Shown here one piece after another: positions 1 to 7,926 of a stretch of 64,000 bases of DNA; position 1 is the stretch's first letter; the number at the start of each line of letters is the position of its first letter. The translations under genes were made by a program, and so were the position numbers. The notes below the pieces were generated by a model. That model was not told where the DNA came from. It saw only the letters and a list, made by a program, of their open reading frames with translations, and ran no database searches. The stretch is from Niveispirillum lacus (lineage in GTDB: Bacteria > Pseudomonadota > Alphaproteobacteria > Azospirillales > Azospirillaceae): positions 38,774-102,773 of the forward strand of contig NZ_NOXU01000015.1 in assembly GCF_002251795.1 (NCBI RefSeq). The letters run 5' to 3'.

Positions 1-76
1 GTGTGCTTACCGAGCGCAGCCTGACCCAGGGTGTTCGCGACCGGCCAGGAAATGACGAAGGAAGGCGAGGTCGCCG

Positions 77-415
77 ATGAACGCTCCGCAATCCAAGAAT
101 GACATCACCGTATATGAGCCGCACGACCTGGAGGTTGACGGCCAGCTTATCAGCCACAATGTCTGGGTCGATGGACACCGGACAAGCGTACGGCTGGAAG
201 CGGTGATGTGGCAGGCGCTGCATGAGATCGCTGAACGTGAAGCGCTGAGCATCCACCAGGTCATCACCATTGTATCGCGCCGCCAGCATCAGAATGCATC
301 GCTGACGGCCACAATCCGGGCATTCCTGGTCGCCTATTACCGGGCTGTGTCCCGCGGCGTGTCGACCTTACTGCTGAGGGATGCGCCCGACCTGCCCGCA
401 GATATGAGGATCTGA
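77..415 (+). CDS. Ribbon-helix-helix (RHH_4-like) domain protein
   Basis: A 112-residue protein. Residues ~33-66 read HRTSVRLEAVMWQALHEIAE and then an ALSIHQVI segment, the short strand followed by two helices typical of the RHH_4 family of alphaproteobacteria, in which a dimer may bind DNA or act as a regulator. The C-terminal third (ATIRAFLVAYYRAV) fits the conserved helix of that family. It is a single gene with its own strong hairpin terminator 20 bases downstream. The start is ATG with a GGAAGG-like sequence upstream. The family assignment is good; no target or physiological role can be read from the sequence. Confidence 0.75.
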   Translation: MNAPQSKNDITVYEPHDLEVDGQLISHNVWVDGHRTSVRLEAVMWQALHEIAEREALSIHQVITIVSRRQHQNASLTATIRAFLVAYYRAVSRGVSTLLLRDAPDLPADMRI

Positions 416-434
416 CAGGAAACGCAGCGTGACC

Positions 435-475
435 ACACGGCCCCGGACAGTTTTGTTCGGGGCCGTGTCGCTTTT
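435..475 (+). terminator. Intrinsic terminator of the RHH gene
   Basis: A perfect 11-bp stem, ACACGGCCCCG (435-445) and CGGGGCCGTGT (458-468), is followed by CGCTTTTA. It closes the RHH gene and abuts the stop codon of the convergent cyclase gene. Confidence 0.7.
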
Positions 476-3443
476 ATCGGATTGACAGCAGGTTAAGGTT
501 CGAGCGTGCCTGGGCGGCGATGTCGGTCAGTTCCGCAAGGCTGGGCAGTTGCCGGCCCAACAGTCTGAAACCCCGCTCATCCGCCAGCACAGCCGCAGAG
601 GCCCTTTCCTGTTGGGCCTGCTGAAGTTGTCCGGTCAGGGCAAAGGCAACCGCCCGGCATTGTCTGGCCTTGGCGATATGAAGGGCCGCCCCCCGCGCAA
701 TGGCGATGCCCAAACCCTGGTCGATATCGGCAAGGCCAGCGATCCCGCGTCCCATGTAAGACAATGCCAGACCCCGCCGGGCCAGATTGACGGCATCGAA
801 TAACGGCGCTCCCGTTGACCGGGACAATGACAGGCTTTCCGAACTATAGGCCAATACATCGCCAAAACGGCGCTGCCGCAGCCGGATTTCCGCAATATCC
901 GCCCGCACAAATACACGATTGAAGGGGAACCGGTCGCCATCCGCCAGCCGAAGGGCATGTTGGATCAGCGGCTCAGCCTCATGCAATTGCCCCAGCAACG
1001 CTCGACAACGCGCCTTCTTGATACTGATCATCATGTCGACATTCAGCATCGTATAGCGACCGGCGACATGCTGGTCCCTTCCACTGACACCGGCGGCAAT
1101 CTCAAGCAGGCGCAGCGCATTCTCGGGATCGTCATTTTCGATATGGCATGAGGCTGCAATGATCAACAGTTCGGGGTGGGCCGACATTTCACCGCCGGAA
1201 TAGCTGATGGCGGAACCCGCCAGCAGCAGCGCCTGCGCCAGACTGCCATAGACCCATTCATAATTGATCTGCTGCACCAGACCGACCATTGCCCGGGACT
1301 GATCGCCCGCCTGCCGCGCCAAGGACACGGCCCGGTCAAGTTCGGTCATTGCCCTATCACCCATGCCGGCCGGCATTGCCGCCTTGGCCAGTGCAATACG
1401 CAGATCAATGCCTGCTTCAAGACTGTCCTGGTTGACGGGCAGGTTCTCATTCGCCTCGACAGCGATGGAGAGTAGCGAAACCGCTTCTGCCGCCAGCGAC
1501 CGGTTCAACGCCTCTCGCCCAGCAGCAACCCCTGCGCGGACAGCCATGGTCCAAAGCGCGCCTGCGGCCGCATGGCGTGCCTGCGCCGCCAGCCGCCCTG
1601 ACAGTTCCGTGAACGCCTCCTGATCCAGAAGTTCGGCCAGGCGCCCATGGATCTGCCGACGATCCCGACGTGTGATACAGGCGTAAACCGCTTCATGCAG
1701 CAAAGCATGATGGAAGGAATATTCCTGCCGCGGCAATAACCGGGTTTCGTCAATCAGGCCCAGGCGCGCAAGCTCGGGAAGATACCGCCCGGCATCCTCT
1801 GCCCCGATCAGACGGGACAGGAGCGCGACATCAAAGGTCGGACCGGCCACTGCTGCAAAGCGCAGAACCCGCCTGGCCGCCTCCCCCAACATATCGATAC
1901 GTACCGATAACAGGGCCTGAACCGAGTCCGGCAGCGGATAGGCTGGCATTTCGCCCGGTCGCATGTTGCCGACATCACCCTGCAACGTCCCGTTCATCAT
2001 CAGGACACGGATACATTCGACCAGAAAAAACGGATTGCCGCGCGCACGCCGCGACAGGTCCAGCTTGATTTTATCCAGCCCCGGATAACGGCCCAGCCAA
2101 TGGTCCAGCAGGCTGGTTGTGTCGGAGATGCTAAGGGGACCAAGCGTGTGCTGTCCTAACCGGCGATGGGTCGCAATGGTGGCATTCAGCCCCTCTTCCC
2201 GGCTGGTCAGCACCAGCAGAAGGCGGGTGCTCTCCGGCAGATCCAGCAGGGACAACGCAGTCGCCTGGACCGCAGTATCCGCCCAATGCATATCTTCGAC
2301 CAGGAGGAGCAGTGTCCGCCGCTCCGCCACGGACCGGACAAGCATGGCCATCGCAGAGGCGGCAAGCGACAAGATGGCCGATGTTCCGCGATCCTGATTA
2401 TCGGTCAATGTCGGCAGCAGAATCCGCGCCAAGGCATCAGCCTGTTCCGGCTGTGCCCCGGCCGCGCGCAGCATTGCCGACAAACCTTCCGGTGTGCGGG
2501 GCAGCGGTCCGTCCAGTAACGCCGCAACCAATTGGTGCAGCGGGCCGACTGCCCCCACTGGTTCCACCGGGGGTACCTGCAACTCCAGAACCCGAATGCC
2601 CGTCTTGCGCGCAGAGGCTGCCAGCGATCGCACCAGCCTGGTCTTGCCGAGGCCAGGTGCCGCCTGGACAAGGTGGGCAGAGAAACCACCATTTCCTGTT
2701 GCCATACCCTCAAGCGTCGATAGCAGGTAGGACCGGATGTTTTCGCGGCCCACCATCGGCAACACCTCTTCGTCCTGTCGCCGTCTGGACCGCACCGATG
2801 TTAGCTGGTGGGTCTGAAGCGGTTCCTCCCCCGCCAGCACAACTAAAGACGATTCCTCCGTTTCCACCCAGTCCGCTGCCAGACGGGCTGTGGCATCGGT
2901 CATGACCGCACGGTTCGGGGCGGCCATCTGCTGTAGTTTGGCCGCGATATGGATCGTGGCGCCGGTCGCGGGGTTGCCGGTCTGGGCACCGCTATCATGG
3001 TCCCAGAGCACTTCGCCGGACGCCATGCCGATCCGCACGGCCCGGCCACTGCGCGCCACCTCGCGCAAGATGCCGTCTGCGGCGAAACAGGCGCGAACCG
3101 CGTGGTTTTCCAATGCCACAGGGGCCCCGAAAACCGCATAGACACCATCGCCCAGTGTCTGACAGATGGTGCCACCAAAGGCCGCAACATGACGGCGCAT
3201 GATATCAATCAGACCCGATAGCTGGTCGTAGGCGTCTTCGGGATCCTGCGGAATCACCATGTAGCTTGAGTTGATGATGTCGCAGAAAAAGGCTGTGACC
3301 ATGCGGCGGTCAGCACGTACCAACCCCGGACGTGAGCCCAAGGGGAAGGCATGAATGCCATCGTGTGCGTCGGTTAACCGACTTTCACCCGCCAGTGACA
3401 TGTTCGTTGCCCGCCGAAGCCAATCGATGGTCTGGAAACACAC
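474..3443 (-). CDS. Class III cyclase-homology / AAA ATPase / TPR regulatory protein
   Basis: A 989-residue multidomain protein. Residues ~45-205 are a class III nucleotidyl cyclase homology domain with both metal-binding aspartates (D55 in FFCDIINSS, D99 in GDGVYAVFGAP). A P-loop ATPase domain follows, with Walker A APGLGKT at 262-268 and Walker B LLLLVEDM at ~378-385, and then helical TPR-like repeats to the C-terminus. This is the architecture of large cyclase/ATPase/TPR signalling proteins. The position that is Lys in bona fide adenylate cyclases is Gln (Q95), as in many relatives with this architecture, so cyclic-nucleotide synthesis is not assured. The start is GTG at 3443 or ATG at 3401; neither has a good Shine-Dalgarno. 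It stands alone, convergent with the RHH gene. Confidence 0.85.
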   Translation of the reverse strand: MCFQTIDWLRRATNMSLAGESRLTDAHDGIHAFPLGSRPGLVRADRRMVTAFFCDIINSSYMVIPQDPEDAYDQLSGLIDIMRRHVAAFGGTICQTLGDGVYAVFGAPVALENHAVRACFAADGILREVARSGRAVRIGMASGEVLWDHDSGAQTGNPATGATIHIAAKLQQMAAPNRAVMTDATARLAADWVETEESSLVVLAGEEPLQTHQLTSVRSRRRQDEEVLPMVGRENIRSYLLSTLEGMATGNGGFSAHLVQAAPGLGKTRLVRSLAASARKTGIRVLELQVPPVEPVGAVGPLHQLVAALLDGPLPRTPEGLSAMLRAAGAQPEQADALARILLPTLTDNQDRGTSAILSLAASAMAMLVRSVAERRTLLLLVEDMHWADTAVQATALSLLDLPESTRLLLVLTSREEGLNATIATHRRLGQHTLGPLSISDTTSLLDHWLGRYPGLDKIKLDLSRRARGNPFFLVECIRVLMMNGTLQGDVGNMRPGEMPAYPLPDSVQALLSVRIDMLGEAARRVLRFAAVAGPTFDVALLSRLIGAEDAGRYLPELARLGLIDETRLLPRQEYSFHHALLHEAVYACITRRDRRQIHGRLAELLDQEAFTELSGRLAAQARHAAAGALWTMAVRAGVAAGREALNRSLAAEAVSLLSIAVEANENLPVNQDSLEAGIDLRIALAKAAMPAGMGDRAMTELDRAVSLARQAGDQSRAMVGLVQQINYEWVYGSLAQALLLAGSAISYSGGEMSAHPELLIIAASCHIENDDPENALRLLEIAAGVSGRDQHVAGRYTMLNVDMMISIKKARCRALLGQLHEAEPLIQHALRLADGDRFPFNRVFVRADIAEIRLRQRRFGDVLAYSSESLSLSRSTGAPLFDAVNLARRGLALSYMGRGIAGLADIDQGLGIAIARGAALHIAKARQCRAVAFALTGQLQQAQQERASAAVLADERGFRLLGRQLPSLAELTDIAAQARSNLNLLSIR

Positions 3444-3541
3444 CGCACGCTGAAATCCAGAGCCCCCATACTCTTGATTTCAGCCATCAGGCATACGATA
3501 GCATCACGTTGGACATAAGAAAACTGGTCTAGGATAAAATG

Positions 3542-5587
3542 TCAGCCATGCAATGGTAATTTTCTGTCGAGAAGGCCCGCCACTTCGGCAATCCCGGAAA
3601 GAACACCTGCGGAATGGGAAAACACACGCATTGAGGCGAACCACGGGCGGACCGCCGTACCCAAGGTTGACCAGTCCGTCGCCCCAGTGATGCGCCAGAC
3701 AGGGGTACCGATCGCGCCGGCAAACTCACCGACAGCCGTCGGCGCCGTAATCACCAGGTCCAGTTCCGCGATCAGACCGGCAAGCCCTTCCAGATCGTCT
3801 TTCAGATCAAGTCCCGGCATCACGTGAACCGGACGGCCGGCTGCCGCCTCCAACGCTGCAATCTCTTCCGGCTGTGCGCCATACTGAAGATTGATCACCT
3901 GGATACCCGGATGGGCAGCAATCGGCGCCCAGTCCGGCGCCGTGGCATAGCTGGACTGGCGACGCGTAGTGATCATCCGTGACCGCCAGCAGACACCAAC
4001 CTTCAGGCCCCATGGCAATCCATCCAGCCAAGCCCGCGCGCGGGCACTGGCACCTTTGTCAGGGACCAGATAAGCGACACCGGGATACTGGGCAAGCGTG
4101 GAGCGAAGAAGTGGTACGGCACCTCCGGCCGGGATATGTGCATCCATGTCGGGACACTCCGCCGCATCACTGTTGCCCGGCGGCAGCCGTTGTATACGCA
4201 CCGTTGCCTTTGGAAAACTGCGCGTAAACAGGCCCAGTAAACGCGGGTCGCATTCAATGACCACGGCACCCGGAGGCCCGCCCGCCATTTCAATCATCTC
4301 GTTGTAAAGACTGGCGAACATCAGTTCGTCGCCCAGTCCCTGCTCCCGCCAGATCAGCAGCCGCCCCCGCGGTAAGGGCGTGCCTTGCCATTGGGGTATG
4401 GCGAACTGGCGGTCGGGCAGCGCATCACCAGCCGCAAAACGCCAAGCATAGTCTTTCCAACCCTCCGCCAGATCACCATCACCCAGTCGCAACAAAGCAC
4501 GGCAAACCCGAGATCGCGCCAACTCCGGATTGATATCCAGGGCGCGATCAAAGGCCTGACGCGCCCGGCGCCGGTCCCCCTGCGCCAACCTGCACAGTCC
4601 CAGATTACCCCAGACCTCCGCGGAGGTCGGGGCCAAGGTAAGGGCATGAGACAACACCGTGTCAGCCTCTGCCAACTGGCCGGATAGTTCCAGGGCCGCA
4701 CCCAAATTGGTCAGCCCCTGAATATTGTCTGGATCAAGCCGCAACCCCTGCTGATAGGCAGCAATCGCAGCCTCCAGTTTGTCCATTTCCTGAAGGGCCA
4801 CCCCGAGGAAGATATGAGCATCGGCGCGATCAGGCGCAGCAGCGACCGCAGCAAGGTGGTATTGCAGTCCCTCGCCCAGGCGACCGCGTTCCACCAGGAC
4901 ATTCCCCAGGTTTGACAAAGTCTCCGCATGTCCGGGCCGGGCCGCGAGCGCATGGCGATAGGCGTCCTCTGCTCCCGCCAGTTCTCCCCGCGTGGCCAAA
5001 ACCGCTCCCAGATTGTTCCAGGCCTGGGCGTGGTCCGGCTGCTGCGCCAGCAGGGCGCGATAGCTGGCCGCCGCTTCATCCAGATCGCCGAGGGCACGCC
5101 GGCTATTGGCTAAGTTGAACATGGCACCGGCATGCCCTGGCCTGACAGCCAGTGACTTGACATAGGCATCAGCAGCCTGACGATGGGCACCCATGGCCGC
5201 CAGGGCGTTGCCAAGGTTGAACAGATAGGGCGCATGATCCGGACGTAGCCGCAATGCCTTGCGGTGCGCCTCTACCGCCGGCGCCGGGTTACCCTGGGCA
5301 CGCAAGGCACTGCCCAGATTGTCATGAAAGTCAGGGGCAGACGGTTGCCGACGCACGGCGTCGGTCAGCAGTCGGACGGCTTCGGCCGGGTCACCTTGCT
5401 GCAGACAGGCAACCCCAAGCAAATTAAGCAGTTGAGCGTTTCGCGGATCGGTCAGCAGCAAGGCACGATAGGCAGCGGCCGCACCAGCCACATCACCGGC
5501 TTGGTGCAGCCGCACCGCCTGCTCCGCCGTCAGAACCGCCCGGCCCGAACCCATCCCTACCCCCATCCTATCCCTATGCACCAACAT
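3542..5587 (-). CDS. TPR protein with C-terminal glycosyltransferase-like domain
   Basis: 681 residues. Residues ~18-390 are about eleven tandem 34-residue TPRs (motifs such as AWNNLGAVLATRGELAGAEDAYRHAL are regular). The C-terminal ~280 residues (RGRLLIWREQGLGDELMFAS onward, ending in a VITAPTAVGEFAGAIGTPVW block) resemble the GT9/heptosyltransferase-like fold found in alphaproteobacterial TPR proteins. Such proteins often sit next to flagellar genes, and this one is divergent from flaF, so a role in flagellin or surface glycosylation is a reasonable inference but is not shown. Several in-frame ATG codons near the start (M1, M8, M12) make the exact N-terminus uncertain. Confidence 0.8.
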   Translation of the reverse strand: MLVHRDRMGVGMGSGRAVLTAEQAVRLHQAGDVAGAAAAYRALLLTDPRNAQLLNLLGVACLQQGDPAEAVRLLTDAVRRQPSAPDFHDNLGSALRAQGNPAPAVEAHRKALRLRPDHAPYLFNLGNALAAMGAHRQAADAYVKSLAVRPGHAGAMFNLANSRRALGDLDEAAASYRALLAQQPDHAQAWNNLGAVLATRGELAGAEDAYRHALAARPGHAETLSNLGNVLVERGRLGEGLQYHLAAVAAAPDRADAHIFLGVALQEMDKLEAAIAAYQQGLRLDPDNIQGLTNLGAALELSGQLAEADTVLSHALTLAPTSAEVWGNLGLCRLAQGDRRRARQAFDRALDINPELARSRVCRALLRLGDGDLAEGWKDYAWRFAAGDALPDRQFAIPQWQGTPLPRGRLLIWREQGLGDELMFASLYNEMIEMAGGPPGAVVIECDPRLLGLFTRSFPKATVRIQRLPPGNSDAAECPDMDAHIPAGGAVPLLRSTLAQYPGVAYLVPDKGASARARAWLDGLPWGLKVGVCWRSRMITTRRQSSYATAPDWAPIAAHPGIQVINLQYGAQPEEIAALEAAAGRPVHVMPGLDLKDDLEGLAGLIAELDLVITAPTAVGEFAGAIGTPVWRITGATDWSTLGTAVRPWFASMRVFSHSAGVLSGIAEVAGLLDRKLPLHG

Positions 5588-5695
5588 CGGGTTTCCGCCC
5601 TGCGCCGCATCCTAGGGCATTATCCTTGTCGGGCGTACCCCGATGTGAAATAATCCCACCCATGGTTTTACCGTTCAAAGGGCACGGCGACCGTT

Positions 5696-6163
5696 ATGAA
5701 GCCTGCGACGGGTTACAGCAATCGTCCCACCTCCGATGATCCCCGCGACGTGGAGGCCTGGGGCCTCACAGAAGCGGCTCGCCGGCTGATCCACGCCCGG
5801 CAGACGCCGGATAATGTGGATCTTCTGCGGCAGGCGCTGTCGCTGAACCAACGACTCTGGACAATTTTCCAGACATCAATGGTTGATCCGGAATGTCCGT
5901 TACCCAAGGATATCCGCGACAATGTCTTAGCTCTGTCGATCATCGTCGACCGTCAGACCTTTGACCGGTTGATTGATCTGGATGTCAATAAGCTGGATCG
6001 GTTGATCGATATTAATCGCGCGGTGGCAACCGGCTTGTCGCAACGGCCTGCCCCTGGTGCGGCTGCATCGCCCGCGGCGCAGCCGACGATGGCAGCACCG
6101 GTGCCCAAGCCGCCGCAGGCCCCACCACCCAGCCCATCCGGCAAACTCAGCATTTCCATCTGA
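5696..6163 (+). CDS. flaF: Flagellar biosynthesis regulator FlaF
   Basis: 155 residues. Residues ~20-115 match FlaF: DVEAWGLTEAARRLIHA, QALSLNQRLWTIFQ and LSIIVDRQTF are the family hallmarks. FlaF in Caulobacter-type bacteria is needed for flagellin production and acts with the repressor FlbT. The C-terminal ~35 residues are Ala/Pro rich and are an extension beyond the usual ~115-125-residue family length. It is divergent from the TPR-glycosyltransferase gene and followed by a long hairpin. No flagellin gene or flbT is visible in this window. Confidence 0.9.
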   Translation: MKPATGYSNRPTSDDPRDVEAWGLTEAARRLIHARQTPDNVDLLRQALSLNQRLWTIFQTSMVDPECPLPKDIRDNVLALSIIVDRQTFDRLIDLDVNKLDRLIDINRAVATGLSQRPAPGAAASPAAQPTMAAPVPKPPQAPPPSPSGKLSISI

Positions 6164-6199
6164 GTCAGCGTCGATTCTCAAGAATCGTGACCGTAGGGG

Positions 6200-6248
6200 T
6201 AATCCGACCGCCTTCTCAGGGCGATTCCTTGAGAAAACGGTCGGATTA
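6200..6248 (+). terminator. Long hairpin downstream of flaF
   Basis: An 11-bp perfect outer stem, TAATCCGACCG (6200-6210) and CGGTCGGATTA (6238-6248), encloses an inner near-perfect pairing of TTCTCAGG with CCTTGAGAA. A smaller inverted repeat GATTCT/AGAATC lies just before it at 6173-6186. There is no strong U-run, so it may be a terminator or an RNA-stabilising structure. Confidence 0.55.
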
Positions 6249-6345
6249 GATTGCATTTTATCAAAGCGGCTGCTAGTTTACGGTCTTGGAGGGGGCGTAT
6301 CAGCAACGTTCTGGGTTCCAGACGCCAGTTAGAAGGAGACGCGAC

Positions 6346-7164
6346 ATGGTCTCTTCCGTTAGCGGAACGAGTTCGGTTTTGACACCCAGCAGCAGTACGC
6401 TGACTGGTGCCTCTGTCAATGCCACGAACACCACGACCGCGACTGGTGCTGCTGCTGCTAGCGCCGCCATCTCCGGCACCACCAAGAAGCTGTCAGAGAT
6501 CGAAAGGCAGTTGGCTGAATTTGCGGCCAGCACCGCCAAGGCCAACAAAAAGGCCGAAGCGCAGTCCAAAATTCAGGTGCAGACATTCGAGAAACAGGTG
6601 CGCAAGTCGCCCTACTCCACCAATGGTGCTGCGACCGATATCGGTACGCTGGTGAAGGACAGTACGCGGCTGAATGTTTACAGCAATATCAAGTCGGACG
6701 ATAAAGGTGACGTGTTCAAGTTCCGGGTGCAGACCAGTGGGGAAGCCCAACTCGGTGTGCTGGGTGATCCCGGCCTGCGCTTGCAACTTGTGACCCGTTT
6801 TGGCGCTGTCGTCGCCGATAGCAAGGAAGGCCAGGGTTCCACCAGCGACAATTATGCCAAGCTGCAGAAGGGTGAATTGAAGCTTGGGGCCGGCGAATAT
6901 TATGTCCGTGTCACCAATGATGGCAATACACCGACAAGGGACAGCAAGGGCAAGGCTGTAACCTCTAAAAACTATGCGCTGCAATTGTCCATGGGTGTCT
7001 ACCGCAAGGATTACGATACGGTAGCACAGCAACCGAAAGCCGGTGATGGTATGCCGCAGCAATCGGCAGCCGCTCTGGAGCTGCAGAATATGCTGACGGC
7101 CGCCCAGAACTTTGATACCGGCCTTTCCGGTACAGCAAAACTGAACAACGCGCTGTTCGGCTGA
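6346..7164 (+). CDS. Hypothetical protein with PPC-like beta domain, flagellar neighbourhood
   Basis: 272 residues from the ATG at 6346, chosen because GAAGGAG lies 8 bases upstream; a longer reading from 6286 has no ribosome site. Residues 1-55 are Ser/Thr/Ala rich and look disordered, without a Sec signal peptide. Residues ~60-95 are a charged helix (LSEIERQLAEFAAS...). Residues ~100-230 (DKGDVFKFRVQTSG, LRLQLVTRFGAVVADS, LGAGEYYVRVTND) look like a bacterial pre-peptidase C-terminal (PPC) type beta-sandwich. Lying between flaF and flgE, with an N-terminus like a flagellar export signal, it may be exported by the flagellar type III system. That is inference; the family is unknown to me. Confidence 0.65.
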   Translation: MVSSVSGTSSVLTPSSSTLTGASVNATNTTTATGAAAASAAISGTTKKLSEIERQLAEFAASTAKANKKAEAQSKIQVQTFEKQVRKSPYSTNGAATDIGTLVKDSTRLNVYSNIKSDDKGDVFKFRVQTSGEAQLGVLGDPGLRLQLVTRFGAVVADSKEGQGSTSDNYAKLQKGELKLGAGEYYVRVTNDGNTPTRDSKGKAVTSKNYALQLSMGVYRKDYDTVAQQPKAGDGMPQQSAAALELQNMLTAAQNFDTGLSGTAKLNNALFG

Positions 7165-7174
7165 CGTTTTGATT

Positions 7175-7774
7175 TCAGGCAGAGATGGCAAATGAAAAGG
7201 CGGGCTGCGTGACAGCGGCAGCGCGCCTGTAATTTTCGGCGGCCTGCCGGGCGGCCGATAGGCTGCTGCCGCTTGTCCCTTCTTCCTGTTCTCCGGTATC
7301 GGCATTTCTCGACTGGCGCAGTTCCGTCTGGGCCTGGGCCTTTGTGGCGTCGGCCTGGGCCGCAACGGCGCGGTCTTGTGGGGAAGGGTCCTGCGGTGCC
7401 AAGGCGGCCCGCTTGACCACCTCCATCTTGGTGATCGTGGCCTCCGGATTGCCGCGCACGGGCGAAACATCAATCGGGACTTCACCTGCGGTGGCATATT
7501 TCCGGCCATCGGGGCCGGTGGTATATTCAAGCTGAATACTGCCCGCATAAGGGCCACCGGCCGTCTTATGCGCCTGCTCGTGCGCCCGAACCTGCGCATC
7601 AATCTGCTTCAGTTCCCGAAGCTGTGCCTGCTGTTCGCTGCTCAGGTTCCTTTCCGTCGCCGGGGTGCCCGGCGGCGCAGATGCCCCTTCCCCTCCCCCT
7701 CCGGCACGTGCGGCCCTGCCACCGCCACCCGGCGGTGTGAACAAAGCGGACGAAATGCCGGACAAGGCGACCAT
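7175..7774 (-). CDS. SprA-related putative metalloprotease
   Basis: 199 residues. The central part ([28 protein letters not shown], then [23 protein letters not shown]) matches the SprA-related / CJM1_0395 putative metalloprotease family, with a HEQAH zinc-binding motif as an HExxH variant. The N-terminus is Gly/Ala rich. It is convergent with the PPC-like gene, ending 10 bases from it, and lies between that gene and flgE, suggesting an accessory role on flagellum or surface proteins. An inverted repeat (CATGGTC...CTGATGCGA...CCATG, ~7770-7810) spans its start region. Confidence 0.8.
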   Translation of the reverse strand: MVALSGISSALFTPPGGGGRAARAGGGGEGASAPPGTPATERNLSSEQQAQLRELKQIDAQVRAHEQAHKTAGGPYAGSIQLEYTTGPDGRKYATAGEVPIDVSPVRGNPEATITKMEVVKRAALAPQDPSPQDRAVAAQADATKAQAQTELRQSRNADTGEQEEGTSGSSLSAARQAAENYRRAAAVTQPAFSFAISA

Positions 7775-7849
7775 GGTCTCGCATCAGGATGGAAGCTGAT
7801 GCGACCATGATACCGCCCCATTCGATGACACCAAACCCGAAAATGCGAA

Positions 7850-7879
7850 ATCCCGGCCCCACAGGAGGGAGGCCGGGAT
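7850..7879 (-). terminator. Terminator downstream of flgE
   Basis: The stem is ATCCCGGCC (7850-7858) with GGCCGGGAT (7871-7879). Read on the minus strand it is followed by TTTCGCATTTTC, fitting termination after flgE. Confidence 0.65.
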
Positions 7880-7926
7880 CGACACGCCATGCAGCTAGGG
7901 GTAAGGGGCCGCTGCCACCCGTCAAT

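Noticed and set aside
6493..7602. 369-codon minus-strand frame overlapping two genes
   Set aside because: Its sequence is low complexity and Arg/Pro rich, and it overlaps the well-supported SprA-like and PPC-like genes.
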